DNA from: an uncultured Mucilaginibacter sp.
GTDB lineage: Bacteria; Bacteroidota; Bacteroidia; Sphingobacteriales; Sphingobacteriaceae
Direction: 5' to 3'
Length of the DNA stretch: 35,485 nucleotides
Assembly (NCBI RefSeq): GCF_937859865.1
Contig: NZ_CALMAT010000066.1
Coordinates: forward strand, 264-35,748
Each line of letters starts with the position of its first letter. The first letter of the stretch is position 1. Under the pieces are notes generated by a model, which saw only the letters and a program-made list of their open reading frames with translations, searched no databases and had not been told where the DNA came from. Shown piece by piece: positions 14,676 through 22,594 of this stretch. The translations under genes were made by a program, and so were the position numbers.

Positions 14676-14700
14676 ATTAATCTTTTTTGACCAGTATTTT

Positions 14701-14708
14701 TACTTTTG
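14701..14708 (+). promoter_or_regulatory. -7 box for frr
   Basis: TACTTTTG matches TAnnTTTG, 18 bases before ATG 14727. The dispersed element lies where upstream promoter sequence would be. Confidence 0.5.
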
Positions 14709-14726
14709 CAAAAACTAAATTAAGCA

Positions 14727-15290
14727 ATGAGCGAACTCATTAAGAAACAGTTAAAAGACACCAAAACTCATATGGACAAAGCCATTGAGTTTTTAGATAG
14801 CGAATTAACGAAGGTTAGGGCAGGAAAAGCTTCGCCAGCGATGTTGGAAGGCGTTTATGTGGATTATTACGGAACTGCTACACCTTTAAGCCAGGTTGGT
14901 ACCGTAAATTCTCCTGATGCACGTACTTTAGTGATCCAACCTTGGGAAAAAACCATGTTAGGGCCGATTGAAAAAGCAATCATCGAATCTAACCTCAGCC
15001 TAAACCCACAGAACGACGGACAGATTATCCGCATTAACGTTCCGCCGTTAACCGAAGAACGCCGCCGTGATTTGGTAAAACGCGTGAAAGCCGAAGCAGA
15101 AGGCGGCAAAGTTACCATCCGCAACCTGCGCAAAGACGCCAACGAAAAGATCAAAAAATTAAAAACAGAAGGCGTTTCGGAAGATGACATTAAAGTAGGC
15201 GAAGGCGAAGTGCAAAAACTGACCGACAGCTACATTATCAAAGTTGACCAACTGGCCGAAACAAAAGAAAAAGACATCATGACGGTTTAA
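14727..15290 (+). CDS. frr: Ribosome recycling factor
   Basis: RRF splits post-termination ribosomes with EF-G. 187 residues, normal length, with LTKVRAGKASPAMLEGVYVD in the N-terminal helix and YYGTATPLSQVGTVNSPDAR, then IRINVPPLTEERRRDLVKRV and IRNLRKDANEKIKKL, all diagnostic. It is followed by a terminator and then an ABC exporter gene. Confidence 0.98.
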   Translation: MSELIKKQLKDTKTHMDKAIEFLDSELTKVRAGKASPAMLEGVYVDYYGTATPLSQVGTVNSPDARTLVIQPWEKTMLGPIEKAIIESNLSLNPQNDGQIIRINVPPLTEERRRDLVKRVKAEAEGGKVTIRNLRKDANEKIKKLKTEGVSEDDIKVGEGEVQKLTDSYIIKVDQLAETKEKDIMTV

Positions 15291-15316
15291 ACAACTGTCA
15301 TATCAATCCAATTTAA

Positions 15317-15356
15317 AAGAGGGAATAGACTAAGCGTTGTTCCCTCTTCGTATTTT
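15317..15356 (+). terminator. Intrinsic terminator after frr
   Basis: AAGAGGGAA (15317-15325) and TTCCCTCTT (15340-15348) pair perfectly across a 14-base loop, followed by CGTATTTTT. Confidence 0.8.
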
Positions 15357-15365
15357 TAAAAACTT

Positions 15366-17120
15366 ATGAAATTATTAGTCAGTTACTTAAAAAGCCACCG
15401 CATTTACGTATTGATAGCTTTACTGCTTGCCGCTATTAACCAGGGGTTTTCTTTGCTGGACCCGTACATAACCGGACGTGTTTTTGATAACTACATTAAC
15501 AAAGCTCATGTATTGTCCCGCCATCAGTTTATTTTCGGTGTACTTGGTTTAATCGGTTTGGCTGTGGGGGCGGCAATGGTGTCCCGCATTGCCAAAAACT
15601 TCCAGGATTATTACACCAACATCATCACCCAAAAAGTTGGTGCAAAAATGTATGCCGATGGGCTGGAACATTCGTTGAAATTACCGTATCAGGTTTTTGA
15701 AGACCAGCGTAGCGGAGAAACTTTAGGCATTTTACAAAAAGTAAGACTGGATACAGAAAAGTTTATTACTTCTTTTATCAGCGTTTTATTTGTGAGCCTG
15801 ATTGGGATGATAGCGATTATCTTTTATTCGTTAACGGTAAGCTATAAAGTTACCTTGGTTTATTTTGCGGCTATCCCGGTCATTACTTTTGTTAGTATGG
15901 TTTTAAGCCGCAAAATAAAAACGATCCAAACAAAAATTGTAAAGCAAACTACTGCACTGGCTGGTTCTACAACCGAATCTTTAAGAAATATTGAACTGAT
16001 TAAAAGCTTAGGTTTGGCCGGGCAAGAAATTAAACGGCTTAATAAAACCACTTATCGGATTCTTGATTTAGAACTGAAAAAAGTAAAATATGTGCGCAGT
16101 ATGAGCTTTGCGCAAGGAACAACTGTAAATTTTGTCCGCAGTACCATGGTTGTGGTTTTATTGATTTTGATTTTCGAAAAAACCATTTCGCCCGGGCAAT
16201 ATTTGTCTTTTCTGTTCTATTCCTTTTTCCTGTTCAACCCTTTGCAGGAACTGGGCAACGTCATCCTTTCCTGGCGCGAGGCCGAAGTTTCTTTGGGCAA
16301 CTTCAAGCAAATCCTCAACACAGATATTGATGTAAAACCTGCCAATCCCGTTCATCTGCCAAAAATCAACACCTTAACTTTTGAGCAGGTAAGTTTTCGG
16401 CATTTAACCGGCAACCGAAACGCCATTACCGATATTAATTTTAGTGCGGAGAAAGGCGAAACGATTGCATTTGTCGGCCCTTCCGGCTCCGGAAAAACAA
16501 CGCTGGTGAAAATGCTGGTTGGTTTGTACCAGCCTTTAAGCGGAAAAGTACTGTACAATAACATCAGCAGTTCTGAGATTGATTTAGACCAATTGCGCGA
16601 GAAAATTGGTTTTGTAACCCAGGATACACAGCTTTTTTCGGGAACGATACGCGAAAACCTGCTGTTTGTACAACCCAATGCAACGGATGAAGAATGTATG
16701 GGCGTATTGCGCAAAGCAGCCTGCTATAATTTACTGGCCCGTGCAGAACATGGGTTGGACACCGTTATCGGCGAAGGCGGCGTAAAAGTTTCGGGCGGAG
16801 AAAAACAGCGTTTGTCCATTGCCAGGGCTTTATTGCGGAAACCGGATTTACTGGTTTTTGATGAAGCAACTTCCTCTTTGGATTCGATTACGGAAGAAGA
16901 AATCTCGAAAACGATACGCGATGTTTCCGATCAGCAAAACCACATTACGATTTTGATTGCGCACCGTTTGTCCACCATTTTACATGCCGACCGGATTTAT
17001 GTTTTGGAAAAAGGCCACATCATCGAATCGGGCAAACACACCGAACTGCTGGATTTAAAAGGCTTGTATTACGCCATGTGGCGCCAGCAAATTGGCGAAA
17101 GAACGGAAGCGGAAGTTTAG
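15366..17120 (+). CDS. ABC transporter, fused membrane and ATPase domains
   Basis: A 584-residue half-transporter of the MsbA/multidrug exporter type. Residues 1 to about 320 form the six-helix membrane domain (for example IYVLIALLLAAINQGFSLL). The ATPase domain has Walker A GPSGSGKTT (about 371-379), the Q-loop GFVTQDTQLFSGTIREN, the signature VSGGEKQRLSIARALL (about 473-488), Walker B LLVFDEATSSLD (about 494-505) and the H-loop AHRLST (about 531). Members export lipids, drugs or peptides as dimers in the inner membrane; the substrate cannot be told. It begins ten bases after the frr terminator region and ends in a composite repeat. Confidence 0.95.
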   Translation: MKLLVSYLKSHRIYVLIALLLAAINQGFSLLDPYITGRVFDNYINKAHVLSRHQFIFGVLGLIGLAVGAAMVSRIAKNFQDYYTNIITQKVGAKMYADGLEHSLKLPYQVFEDQRSGETLGILQKVRLDTEKFITSFISVLFVSLIGMIAIIFYSLTVSYKVTLVYFAAIPVITFVSMVLSRKIKTIQTKIVKQTTALAGSTTESLRNIELIKSLGLAGQEIKRLNKTTYRILDLELKKVKYVRSMSFAQGTTVNFVRSTMVVVLLILIFEKTISPGQYLSFLFYSFFLFNPLQELGNVILSWREAEVSLGNFKQILNTDIDVKPANPVHLPKINTLTFEQVSFRHLTGNRNAITDINFSAEKGETIAFVGPSGSGKTTLVKMLVGLYQPLSGKVLYNNISSSEIDLDQLREKIGFVTQDTQLFSGTIRENLLFVQPNATDEECMGVLRKAACYNLLARAEHGLDTVIGEGGVKVSGGEKQRLSIARALLRKPDLLVFDEATSSLDSITEEEISKTIRDVSDQQNHITILIAHRLSTILHADRIYVLEKGHIIESGKHTELLDLKGLYYAMWRQQIGERTEAEV

Positions 17121-17128
17121 GTTTTTGC

Positions 17129-17244
17129 CATTTTGACCGAAGGGAGAAATCTTCTTCAAGTATTGCTTACCAATTTTTACCCGATAAAAGAAGCATTAGA
17201 AAATAACTTCAGTAAGAAGAAGATTTCTTCCTTCGGTCGAAATG
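17129..17244. repeat. Family-3 inverted repeat with a nested dispersed element
   Basis: Arms 17129-17157 and 17216-17244 pair at 27 of 29 positions (for example CCGAAGGGAGAAATCTTCTT on the left). The 58-base loop contains a full short dispersed element at 17172-17199. It lies between the convergent ABC exporter and usp genes. Confidence 0.85.
17172..17199 (+). repeat. Short dispersed element inside the family-3 loop
   Basis: AATTTTTACCCGATAAAAG then AAGCATTAG, close to the consensus. Confidence 0.8.
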
Positions 17245-17269
17245 ACAACGTATTTTCAAACATCCCAAC

Positions 17270-17293
17270 TACTTCTTTTATCGCCTAAAATTA
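17270..17293 (-). repeat. Short dispersed element overlapping the usp stop codon
   Basis: Plus strand TACTTCTTTTATCGCC then TAAAATTA; the last three bases are the complement of the usp TAA. Confidence 0.7.
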
Positions 17294-17764
17294 TTTCTCC
17301 TTTAAAGGAACAACCAGCACCGGGATTTCCGAATGGCGCGAAACATCTTCGGCAACGCTGCCGGAAAGCAAACGGTTAAAACCGCTGCGGCCGTGCGAGC
17401 CAACCACAATCAAATCTGCATTAAATTTGATGGCGGTATCAATTAAGACGGTTGCCGCATCACCGTTTTCCAAAAACTGTGTGATGTTATGCTCTTCACC
17501 GTACATCGCCACAAAACGCTGCATTACAGTTTTGGCCGATGATTCCTGTGCGTCTATTATTTCCATTGGCGGTAATGTCGTGTTTAACATGTCCATTTCC
17601 CCGCCTACCAGTCCCGAATTTACCGGCGCAATCATGATCGGTTCTACCACTTCTACCAAACCAACTGCTGCGCCAAGCGATTTGGCCAAAGCAAACCCGT
17701 AAGCGGCTGCTTTTTCGGATTGCCGGCTGTCATCAATCCCAATTAATATCTTTCTAAATTCCAT
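17291..17764 (-). CDS. Universal stress protein (UspA family)
   Basis: A single-domain, 157-residue UspA-fold protein. It begins FRKILIGIDDSRQSEKAAAY, with the Asp that binds adenine, and ends with the ATP-binding motif VVGSHGRSGFNRLLSGSVAE (G-2x-G-9x-G-S), then IPVLVVPL. Such proteins usually bind ATP and form dimers in the cytosol; the process is unknown. It lies alone, convergent with the ABC exporter and divergent from ilvE. Confidence 0.93.
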   Translation of the reverse strand: MEFRKILIGIDDSRQSEKAAAYGFALAKSLGAAVGLVEVVEPIMIAPVNSGLVGGEMDMLNTTLPPMEIIDAQESSAKTVMQRFVAMYGEEHNITQFLENGDAATVLIDTAIKFNADLIVVGSHGRSGFNRLLSGSVAEDVSRHSEIPVLVVPLKEK

Positions 17765-17805
17765 AAGCTGTGCATTTATAATACATAGATAAGATTTTTA
17801 GGCGA

Positions 17806-17831
17806 AATTTTTAGTGCTAAAAGAAGCATTG
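17806..17831 (+). repeat. Short dispersed element in the usp/ilvE divergent gap
   Basis: AATTTTTAGTGC then TAAAAGAAGCATTG. A second GATTTTTAGG half lies just before it (17793-17802). Confidence 0.7.
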
Positions 17832-17921
17832 AAACACGTTCCTTCAACTCCGTTCCCCGCTCCTCAAAAAACAAACAAAAAATTGTAAATTGCAGGCGGT
17901 AACAATTCAATTTTAAGCATC

Positions 17922-18989
17922 ATGGTTTCAGATACGCTCGACATACAAATCAGCAAAGCAGCAACTTCCCGTTTATCCACAATCAATTTTGAAAATTTAG
18001 TTTTCGGAAAATCCTTTAGCGACCACATGTTGGTGGCCGATTATGCCGATGGCCAATGGCAAAACTTCCAGATTTTGCCTTATGGCGAAATGATGATGAG
18101 CCCGGCCATGTCTGTTTTGCATTATGGGCAAACTTTTTTTGAAGGGTTAAAAGCCTACAAATTAGCTGATGGCCGCGTTTCTATTTTCCGCCCTAATAAA
18201 AATGCTGAGCGTTTTAACAAATCTGCCGAGCGTTTGTGCATGCCGCAACTGCCCGAAGATTTGTTTATACAAAGCATTGCCGCACTGGTAGAAGTTGACC
18301 AGCAGTTTATCCCAAACAAAGCAAACCATTCGCTGTACATCCGTCCGTTTATGTTTGCTACCGAAGCTGCTTTGGGCGTTCACCCTTCTTCCACCTATCG
18401 GTTTTGTGTGCTAACTTGTCCGGTTGGCCCGTTTTTCTCTAAAAATTTAAAGGTTAAGGTGGAGACCGAATTCTCCCGTGCCTGCGATGGCGGGTTTGGG
18501 TTTGCCAAAGCCGCAGGCAATTATGCAGGCTCGATGTTGCCGGCAAAAAAAGCAGCGGAAGAAGGTTTTGACCAGTTGATCTGGACGGATTCGCGCGAAC
18601 ATGTGTATGTGGAAGAGCTGGGCGCGGCAAACATTGTTTTTGTGATAGACGGAAAAATGGTAACGCCATCAACCCGCGATACCATTTTAAAAGGCGTAAC
18701 CCGCGATTCGATTTTAGCATTGGCCCGCAGTTGGAACGTGCCGGTGGAAGAACGCCGCGTTGCCGTAACCGAAGTTTTGGAAGGCATAAAAAACGGAAAA
18801 TTGACCGAAGCTTTTGGTGTTGGCACGGCCGCAACCATTACTTCTATTGTTGAAATTGGTTTTAACGGAGAAATTTTCGCATTGCCCAATCCGGCAAAAG
18901 GCGAATTTGCACCTAAACTGCGCCGTGTTTTGGACGACATTAAATACGGCCGAACCGAAGATTTAAACAACTGGAATTATATCGTATAA
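17922..18989 (+). CDS. ilvE: Branched-chain amino acid aminotransferase
   Basis: IlvE catalyses the last step of Leu, Ile and Val synthesis or the first of their breakdown, using PLP (fold type IV). 355 residues, typical of the long BCAT class. Motifs in order: LPYGEMMMSPAMSVLHYGQT with FFEGLKAYK; NKSAERLCMPQLP; LYIRPFMFATE; FAKAAGNYAGSMLPAKKAAE with the Schiff-base lysine in FAKAAGNY; and EELGAANIVFVIDG; plus TKGVTR-like ILKGVTRDSILALA. The TAA stop is the TAA of a dispersed element. No other biosynthetic genes are nearby. Confidence 0.95.
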   Translation: MVSDTLDIQISKAATSRLSTINFENLVFGKSFSDHMLVADYADGQWQNFQILPYGEMMMSPAMSVLHYGQTFFEGLKAYKLADGRVSIFRPNKNAERFNKSAERLCMPQLPEDLFIQSIAALVEVDQQFIPNKANHSLYIRPFMFATEAALGVHPSSTYRFCVLTCPVGPFFSKNLKVKVETEFSRACDGGFGFAKAAGNYAGSMLPAKKAAEEGFDQLIWTDSREHVYVEELGAANIVFVIDGKMVTPSTRDTILKGVTRDSILALARSWNVPVEERRVAVTEVLEGIKNGKLTEAFGVGTAATITSIVEIGFNGEIFALPNPAKGEFAPKLRRVLDDIKYGRTEDLNNWNYIV

Positions 18990-19000
18990 AAGAAGCATTG
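18975..19000 (+). repeat. Short dispersed element providing the ilvE stop
   Basis: AATTATATCG then TATAAAAGAAGCATTG; the TAA at 18987-18989 is the stop codon of ilvE. Confidence 0.65.
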
Positions 19001-19023
19001 CAATAACGGCTTGCGAATAGTCA

Positions 19024-19120
19024 GTCATTCTGAACTCGTTTCACAATCTATCAGGACATTGATTTTATGCCGATAAAAGAAGTACCAATCACGAGGTATC
19101 CTGAACAAGTTTAGGATGAC
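19024..19120. repeat. GTCATTCTGAAC-type inverted repeat with a nested element
   Basis: Left arm GTCATTCTGAACTCGTTTCA (19024-19043) and right arm ending AAGTTTAGGATGAC (19120) pair imperfectly. The loop contains a short dispersed element at 19061-19086. Located between convergent ilvE and the AsmA-like gene. Confidence 0.8.
19061..19086 (+). repeat. Short dispersed element inside the 19024-19120 loop
   Basis: GATTTTATGCCG then ATAAAAGAAGTACC. Confidence 0.75.
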
Positions 19121-19135
19121 AAGAACCTAACTATT

Positions 19136-20956
19136 TCATCCCCGTGCTTCTTTTATCGCCCTTTTTTTGATGCGCTTTAACCGGCGCATTTTTCTTTTCT
19201 CCTGGCGTTCGGCTTTTTGCGCAACCCGTTCCTGCTTGTTCTGCTTGTAGTCGGCCGCTTTTTGCCGCAGGTTTTGTTCGATCTCTGCCGATAAACCAAT
19301 GGATTCTTTGATGCCAGCATAAACCGAACGCCAGAGCAAACCCAAATAAGAACTATTTTCGGGCCGTTGATAAACCACATTGGCCACGCGGACAGAATCG
19401 TTAAACCGCGGATTGTCCCGGATCAGCACAAAAGCATTGGCCAAAATTGAAACGAAAGGCATTTTTTTAAGGCTGCTTTTTTCGTCCTTCCGCAACAGCA
19501 TCACATTCAAATCATGGTACAAAAACGTAACCTTGCCCGTCGCTTTTTTGGCGTTGGTCTGCATGTCAAAATTTAACGCAGTTACAATGCCGTTTGTAAA
19601 TTGGATCAAGCCCAATGGTTTGGTGGCCGGGTTCAGGTTCACCAAATTCATTGATTTTAAGTTTCCTTTGTAAAACAACGTATTGGAAGTATCTGCCGGA
19701 TCAAATTGCAGCCGCAGATCCAGCTTGCCGTAACCCATCAAATATGTGGAAAAATCTGCCGTTAACTTTCTATTCGTTTGCCCGATGGTGTCTTCGCCAG
19801 CAACAATATTGCTGATCTTACCGCTTAACTTTCCAAACGTAATGGCACCGCGCAATTTGGTTTTGGCATTGATTTCCGTGTAAACCACATCCAAATCATA
19901 AATGCGCACAGTTTTAATATTCATTGTTCGATGCACGTTTTTAAGCAGTGCATACAAACCGCTTTTCGAAAAATCCGTTGGCTTTCTGGGCAAAGTTCCG
20001 TTGAAAAAAACTTCGGCTTTGTTTCCGTAAACGTTGATATCCGCAGCAATAAATTTGCGGTAACTGATAAAGTTGTGGTAATCAAAACGGTTAATGACTA
20101 CCGAATCCGTTATCAAATTAACACTTCGGCGTGCCAAAACTTCATTTGCTGTTGCTGATTTTATAGGCATAAAAACAGCATCGGCAATTTTAACGCTGGC
20201 TTTTTCGCTCGAAAATGTAAGCGAATTGGCGCGGTACTGGTACAAACCATTTGCCGTAACCCCATGATAATTGTGGAACACGGCCGTAATATCTTTAAAA
20301 AAATTAAACCTTGTTTTGTCAGTTTGACTGGAAGAATCTATCAGCAAATCCGTTCCGGTAACGTCAACATCTTTTAAACGGGTAATTTTGGTTTGGTTGT
20401 TCAGATCTTCCTGGTACAGCAAATCAATATTCGTAAACAACAACTGCCCGATATGAACGCTTTTTAAAGAACCGGAAATGCGTTGGTAGAACGTTTTTTT
20501 GCCGCTGTCGGGCAAATCGTGGTTGCGCACTTGTCGGTAAATAATTTTAAGCGAAGGGTTTTTTAGTTCGATGGCATTGATAACCAATTGATTTTTAAAA
20601 TACAAATCATACGGATGGACGTGTTTCAACACAATCTTATCAACCGATAAATTGTATAAATTATTTGGCGCCGTGCCTGCTTTTTTTAGGCGGTCATAAA
20701 CAGCAAGGTCAGGTTTTAGCGTGAGGTGGTCAATCACGATAAAACCGGGAAGCACATGCAAACTGCTGTTGGCAAAATCAATTTGGTACAAACCGTTGCT
20801 CAGCTTAAAAACCGTGCTTTTTAACCGGGTTGAAAGGACCGGAGAGAAATAAATGTTTAAAATCAAACCGATCAGCAGTATCAAAAACAGCAAAGCCAGC
20901 AAGGGCCAGCCAATTCTTTTAAACCACTTGTTACCAATCAAATTTTTAAACGTCAT
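19136..20956 (-). CDS. AsmA-like inner-membrane-anchored protein
   Basis: A 606-residue protein with one N-terminal membrane helix (about residues 16-36, WPLLALLFLILLIGLIL) and a long periplasmic beta-rich region. The overall form (short cytosolic start, one helix, then IDFANSSLHVLPGFIVIDHL-type strands and a late GLIQFTNGIVTALNFDMQTN segment) resembles AsmA/DUF748 proteins thought to act in lipid transport to the outer membrane. That family call is inference from pattern. The last 40 residues are strongly basic and coiled (QNKQERVAQKAERQEKRKMR). The final IKEARG and the stop come from a dispersed element. Another copy (20157-20185) lies in frame and encodes DAVFMPIKSA. Confidence 0.7.
   Translation of the reverse strand: MTFKNLIGNKWFKRIGWPLLALLFLILLIGLILNIYFSPVLSTRLKSTVFKLSNGLYQIDFANSSLHVLPGFIVIDHLTLKPDLAVYDRLKKAGTAPNNLYNLSVDKIVLKHVHPYDLYFKNQLVINAIELKNPSLKIIYRQVRNHDLPDSGKKTFYQRISGSLKSVHIGQLLFTNIDLLYQEDLNNQTKITRLKDVDVTGTDLLIDSSSQTDKTRFNFFKDITAVFHNYHGVTANGLYQYRANSLTFSSEKASVKIADAVFMPIKSATANEVLARRSVNLITDSVVINRFDYHNFISYRKFIAADINVYGNKAEVFFNGTLPRKPTDFSKSGLYALLKNVHRTMNIKTVRIYDLDVVYTEINAKTKLRGAITFGKLSGKISNIVAGEDTIGQTNRKLTADFSTYLMGYGKLDLRLQFDPADTSNTLFYKGNLKSMNLVNLNPATKPLGLIQFTNGIVTALNFDMQTNAKKATGKVTFLYHDLNVMLLRKDEKSSLKKMPFVSILANAFVLIRDNPRFNDSVRVANVVYQRPENSSYLGLLWRSVYAGIKESIGLSAEIEQNLRQKAADYKQNKQERVAQKAERQEKRKMRRLKRIKKRAIKEARG
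19143..19161 (-). repeat. Short dispersed element forming the C-terminus of the AsmA-like protein
   Basis: Minus strand GGGCGATAAAAGAAGCACG, read in frame as RAIKEAR directly before the Gly-stop. Confidence 0.6.
20157..20185 (+). repeat. Short dispersed element inside the AsmA-like gene
   Basis: Plus strand GATTTTATAGGC then ATAAAAACAGCATCGGC; the gene reads the opposite strand as ADAVFMPIKSA. It closely matches the intergenic copy at 14647-14675. Confidence 0.6.
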
Positions 20957-21139
20957 CCGGAGTTATCTTTCTACTGCTTGCTTATACGCTTAAATAGCAC
21001 AAATCTGTACAAGATATAGAAATAGTTTTTAAAAAGCAGCGTTCCTTTGGGGATTGCGGCATTTAAACCAGCCGGAAAAATTACAATGGCTTGTTCTGCA
21101 AATGCTGCCAAACTGTCATTTAATTAAACAAGATTTTCT

Positions 21140-21147
21140 TACTTTTG
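21140..21147 (+). promoter_or_regulatory. -7 box for miaB
   Basis: TACTTTTG matches TAnnTTTG, 20 bases before ATG 21168. The 183 bases upstream hold only a decayed dyad (about 21055-21110). Confidence 0.5.
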
Positions 21148-21167
21148 CCTTCTCAATTTTTTAAATA

Positions 21168-22583
21168 ATGAATTTGGATCTTCCAACCAGTAAACACAAT
21201 GAAAGCCGGCAGGGCGAAGCGTTGGTGCTGGATAAACCGGTGCTGAAAAATAACGGACGCAAGTTGTACATTGAAAGTTACGGCTGCGCCATGAATTTTT
21301 CTGACAGCGAAATTGTGGCTTCTATTTTGGCCGACCAGGGTTTTGAAACCACTGCTGATTTTAAAGAAGCGGACGTAATTTTTATCAATACTTGTTCTAT
21401 CCGCGAAAATGCAGAACAACGCGTGCGTAACCGGCTGAAAGAATTCAAGGTTTCCAAACAACGGAACCCGGGAATGGTGGTTGGCGTTTTGGGCTGCATG
21501 GCCGAGCGTTTAAAAGCCAAATTTTTGGAAGAAGAAAAACTGGTTGACGTTGTGGTTGGCCCAGATGCTTACCGCGACCTGCCGAATTTAATTGAACAGG
21601 TGGACAGTGGACAAAAGGCCGTAAACGTATTGCTTTCCCGCGAAGAAACTTATGCCGATATCAGTCCCGTTCGTTTAAACAGCAACGGCATCAACGCTTT
21701 TGTTTCGATTATGCGCGGCTGCGACAACATGTGCTCTTTTTGCGTGGTTCCGTTTACGCGCGGCCGCGAACGTAGCCGTGATGCTTTTTCTATCGTAAAA
21801 GAATGCGGCGATTTGTTCAACGCCGGTTATAAAGAAGTTACGCTGCTTGGCCAAAATGTAGATTCTTACAAATGGACGAGCGAGGAAGGCATCACCCTAA
21901 ATTTTGCCGGTTTGCTGGAATTTGTCGCTTTGATCAACCCAAAACTGCGCGTTCGTTTTTCTACTTCGCACCCAAAAGATATTACGGATGAAGTGTTGTA
22001 CACGATGAAAAAGTACGATAACATTTGCAAATACATCCACTTACCGGTTCAATCGGGCAACAGCCGGATTTTGGAACTAATGAACCGGACTTATGACCGC
22101 ACATGGTACATGAATCGGATTGATGCGATCAGAAAAATCCTTCCTGGTTGTGCCATTTCTACCGATGTGATTACCGGTTTTTGTTCGGAAACGGAAGAAG
22201 AACACCAGGAAACGTTGAGCATGATGGATTACGTGCAGTACGATTTTGCCTACATGTTTATGTATTCGGAACGGCCGGGAACTTTGGCAGCAAAAAGATA
22301 TGCAGATGATATTCCGGAAGACATAAAAGGCCGCCGACTGCGAGAAATAGTTGATAAACAGCAAGCACATTCCCACCTTCGTTTGTTAGAACAAATTGGC
22401 GAGGTACAACAGGTTTTGATCGAGAAGCGTTCTAAAAAATCAGCATTGGATTACAGCGGACGAAGCGATAAAAATGCAACCGTGGTTTTTCCGGCAGATG
22501 ACCGTTTTAAACCAGGCGATTATGTAAACGTTTTGATCGAAAAATGTACAACGGCCACCTTGATCGGTAAAATTGTAGGGTAA
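21168..22583 (+). CDS. miaB: tRNA-2-methylthio-N6-dimethylallyladenosine synthase
   Basis: MiaB is a radical-SAM methylthiotransferase that adds a methylthio group to i6A37 of tRNA. 471 residues. The N-terminal UPF0004 domain holds three cluster cysteines ([35 protein letters not shown]), the radical-SAM motif CDNMCSFC lies at about 183-190, and the C-terminal TRAM domain includes [20 protein letters not shown]. It makes the substrate for MiaE (3413-4012). Its TAA stop lies in a dispersed element that also gives the next gene its ATG seven bases later. It heads the cluster that runs to groEL. Confidence 0.96.
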   Translation: MNLDLPTSKHNESRQGEALVLDKPVLKNNGRKLYIESYGCAMNFSDSEIVASILADQGFETTADFKEADVIFINTCSIRENAEQRVRNRLKEFKVSKQRNPGMVVGVLGCMAERLKAKFLEEEKLVDVVVGPDAYRDLPNLIEQVDSGQKAVNVLLSREETYADISPVRLNSNGINAFVSIMRGCDNMCSFCVVPFTRGRERSRDAFSIVKECGDLFNAGYKEVTLLGQNVDSYKWTSEEGITLNFAGLLEFVALINPKLRVRFSTSHPKDITDEVLYTMKKYDNICKYIHLPVQSGNSRILELMNRTYDRTWYMNRIDAIRKILPGCAISTDVITGFCSETEEEHQETLSMMDYVQYDFAYMFMYSERPGTLAAKRYADDIPEDIKGRRLREIVDKQQAHSHLRLLEQIGEVQQVLIEKRSKKSALDYSGRSDKNATVVFPADDRFKPGDYVNVLIEKCTTATLIGKIVG

Positions 22584-22594
22584 AAACAGTATGG
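22570..22594 (+). repeat. Short dispersed element joining miaB and the sigma54 activator gene
   Basis: AAATTGTAGG then GTAAAAACAGTATGG. Its TAA is the miaB stop and its AT plus G the start codon of the next gene. Confidence 0.7.

Noticed and set aside
15766-15786. ACTTCTTTTATCAGCG in the ABC exporter
   Set aside because: Codes a membrane helix (ITSFIS); no other half of the element is present.
21055-21110. Imperfect dyad upstream of miaB
   Set aside because: Pairing is weak with several gaps, and it shares no words with the repeat families; may be a decayed repeat.
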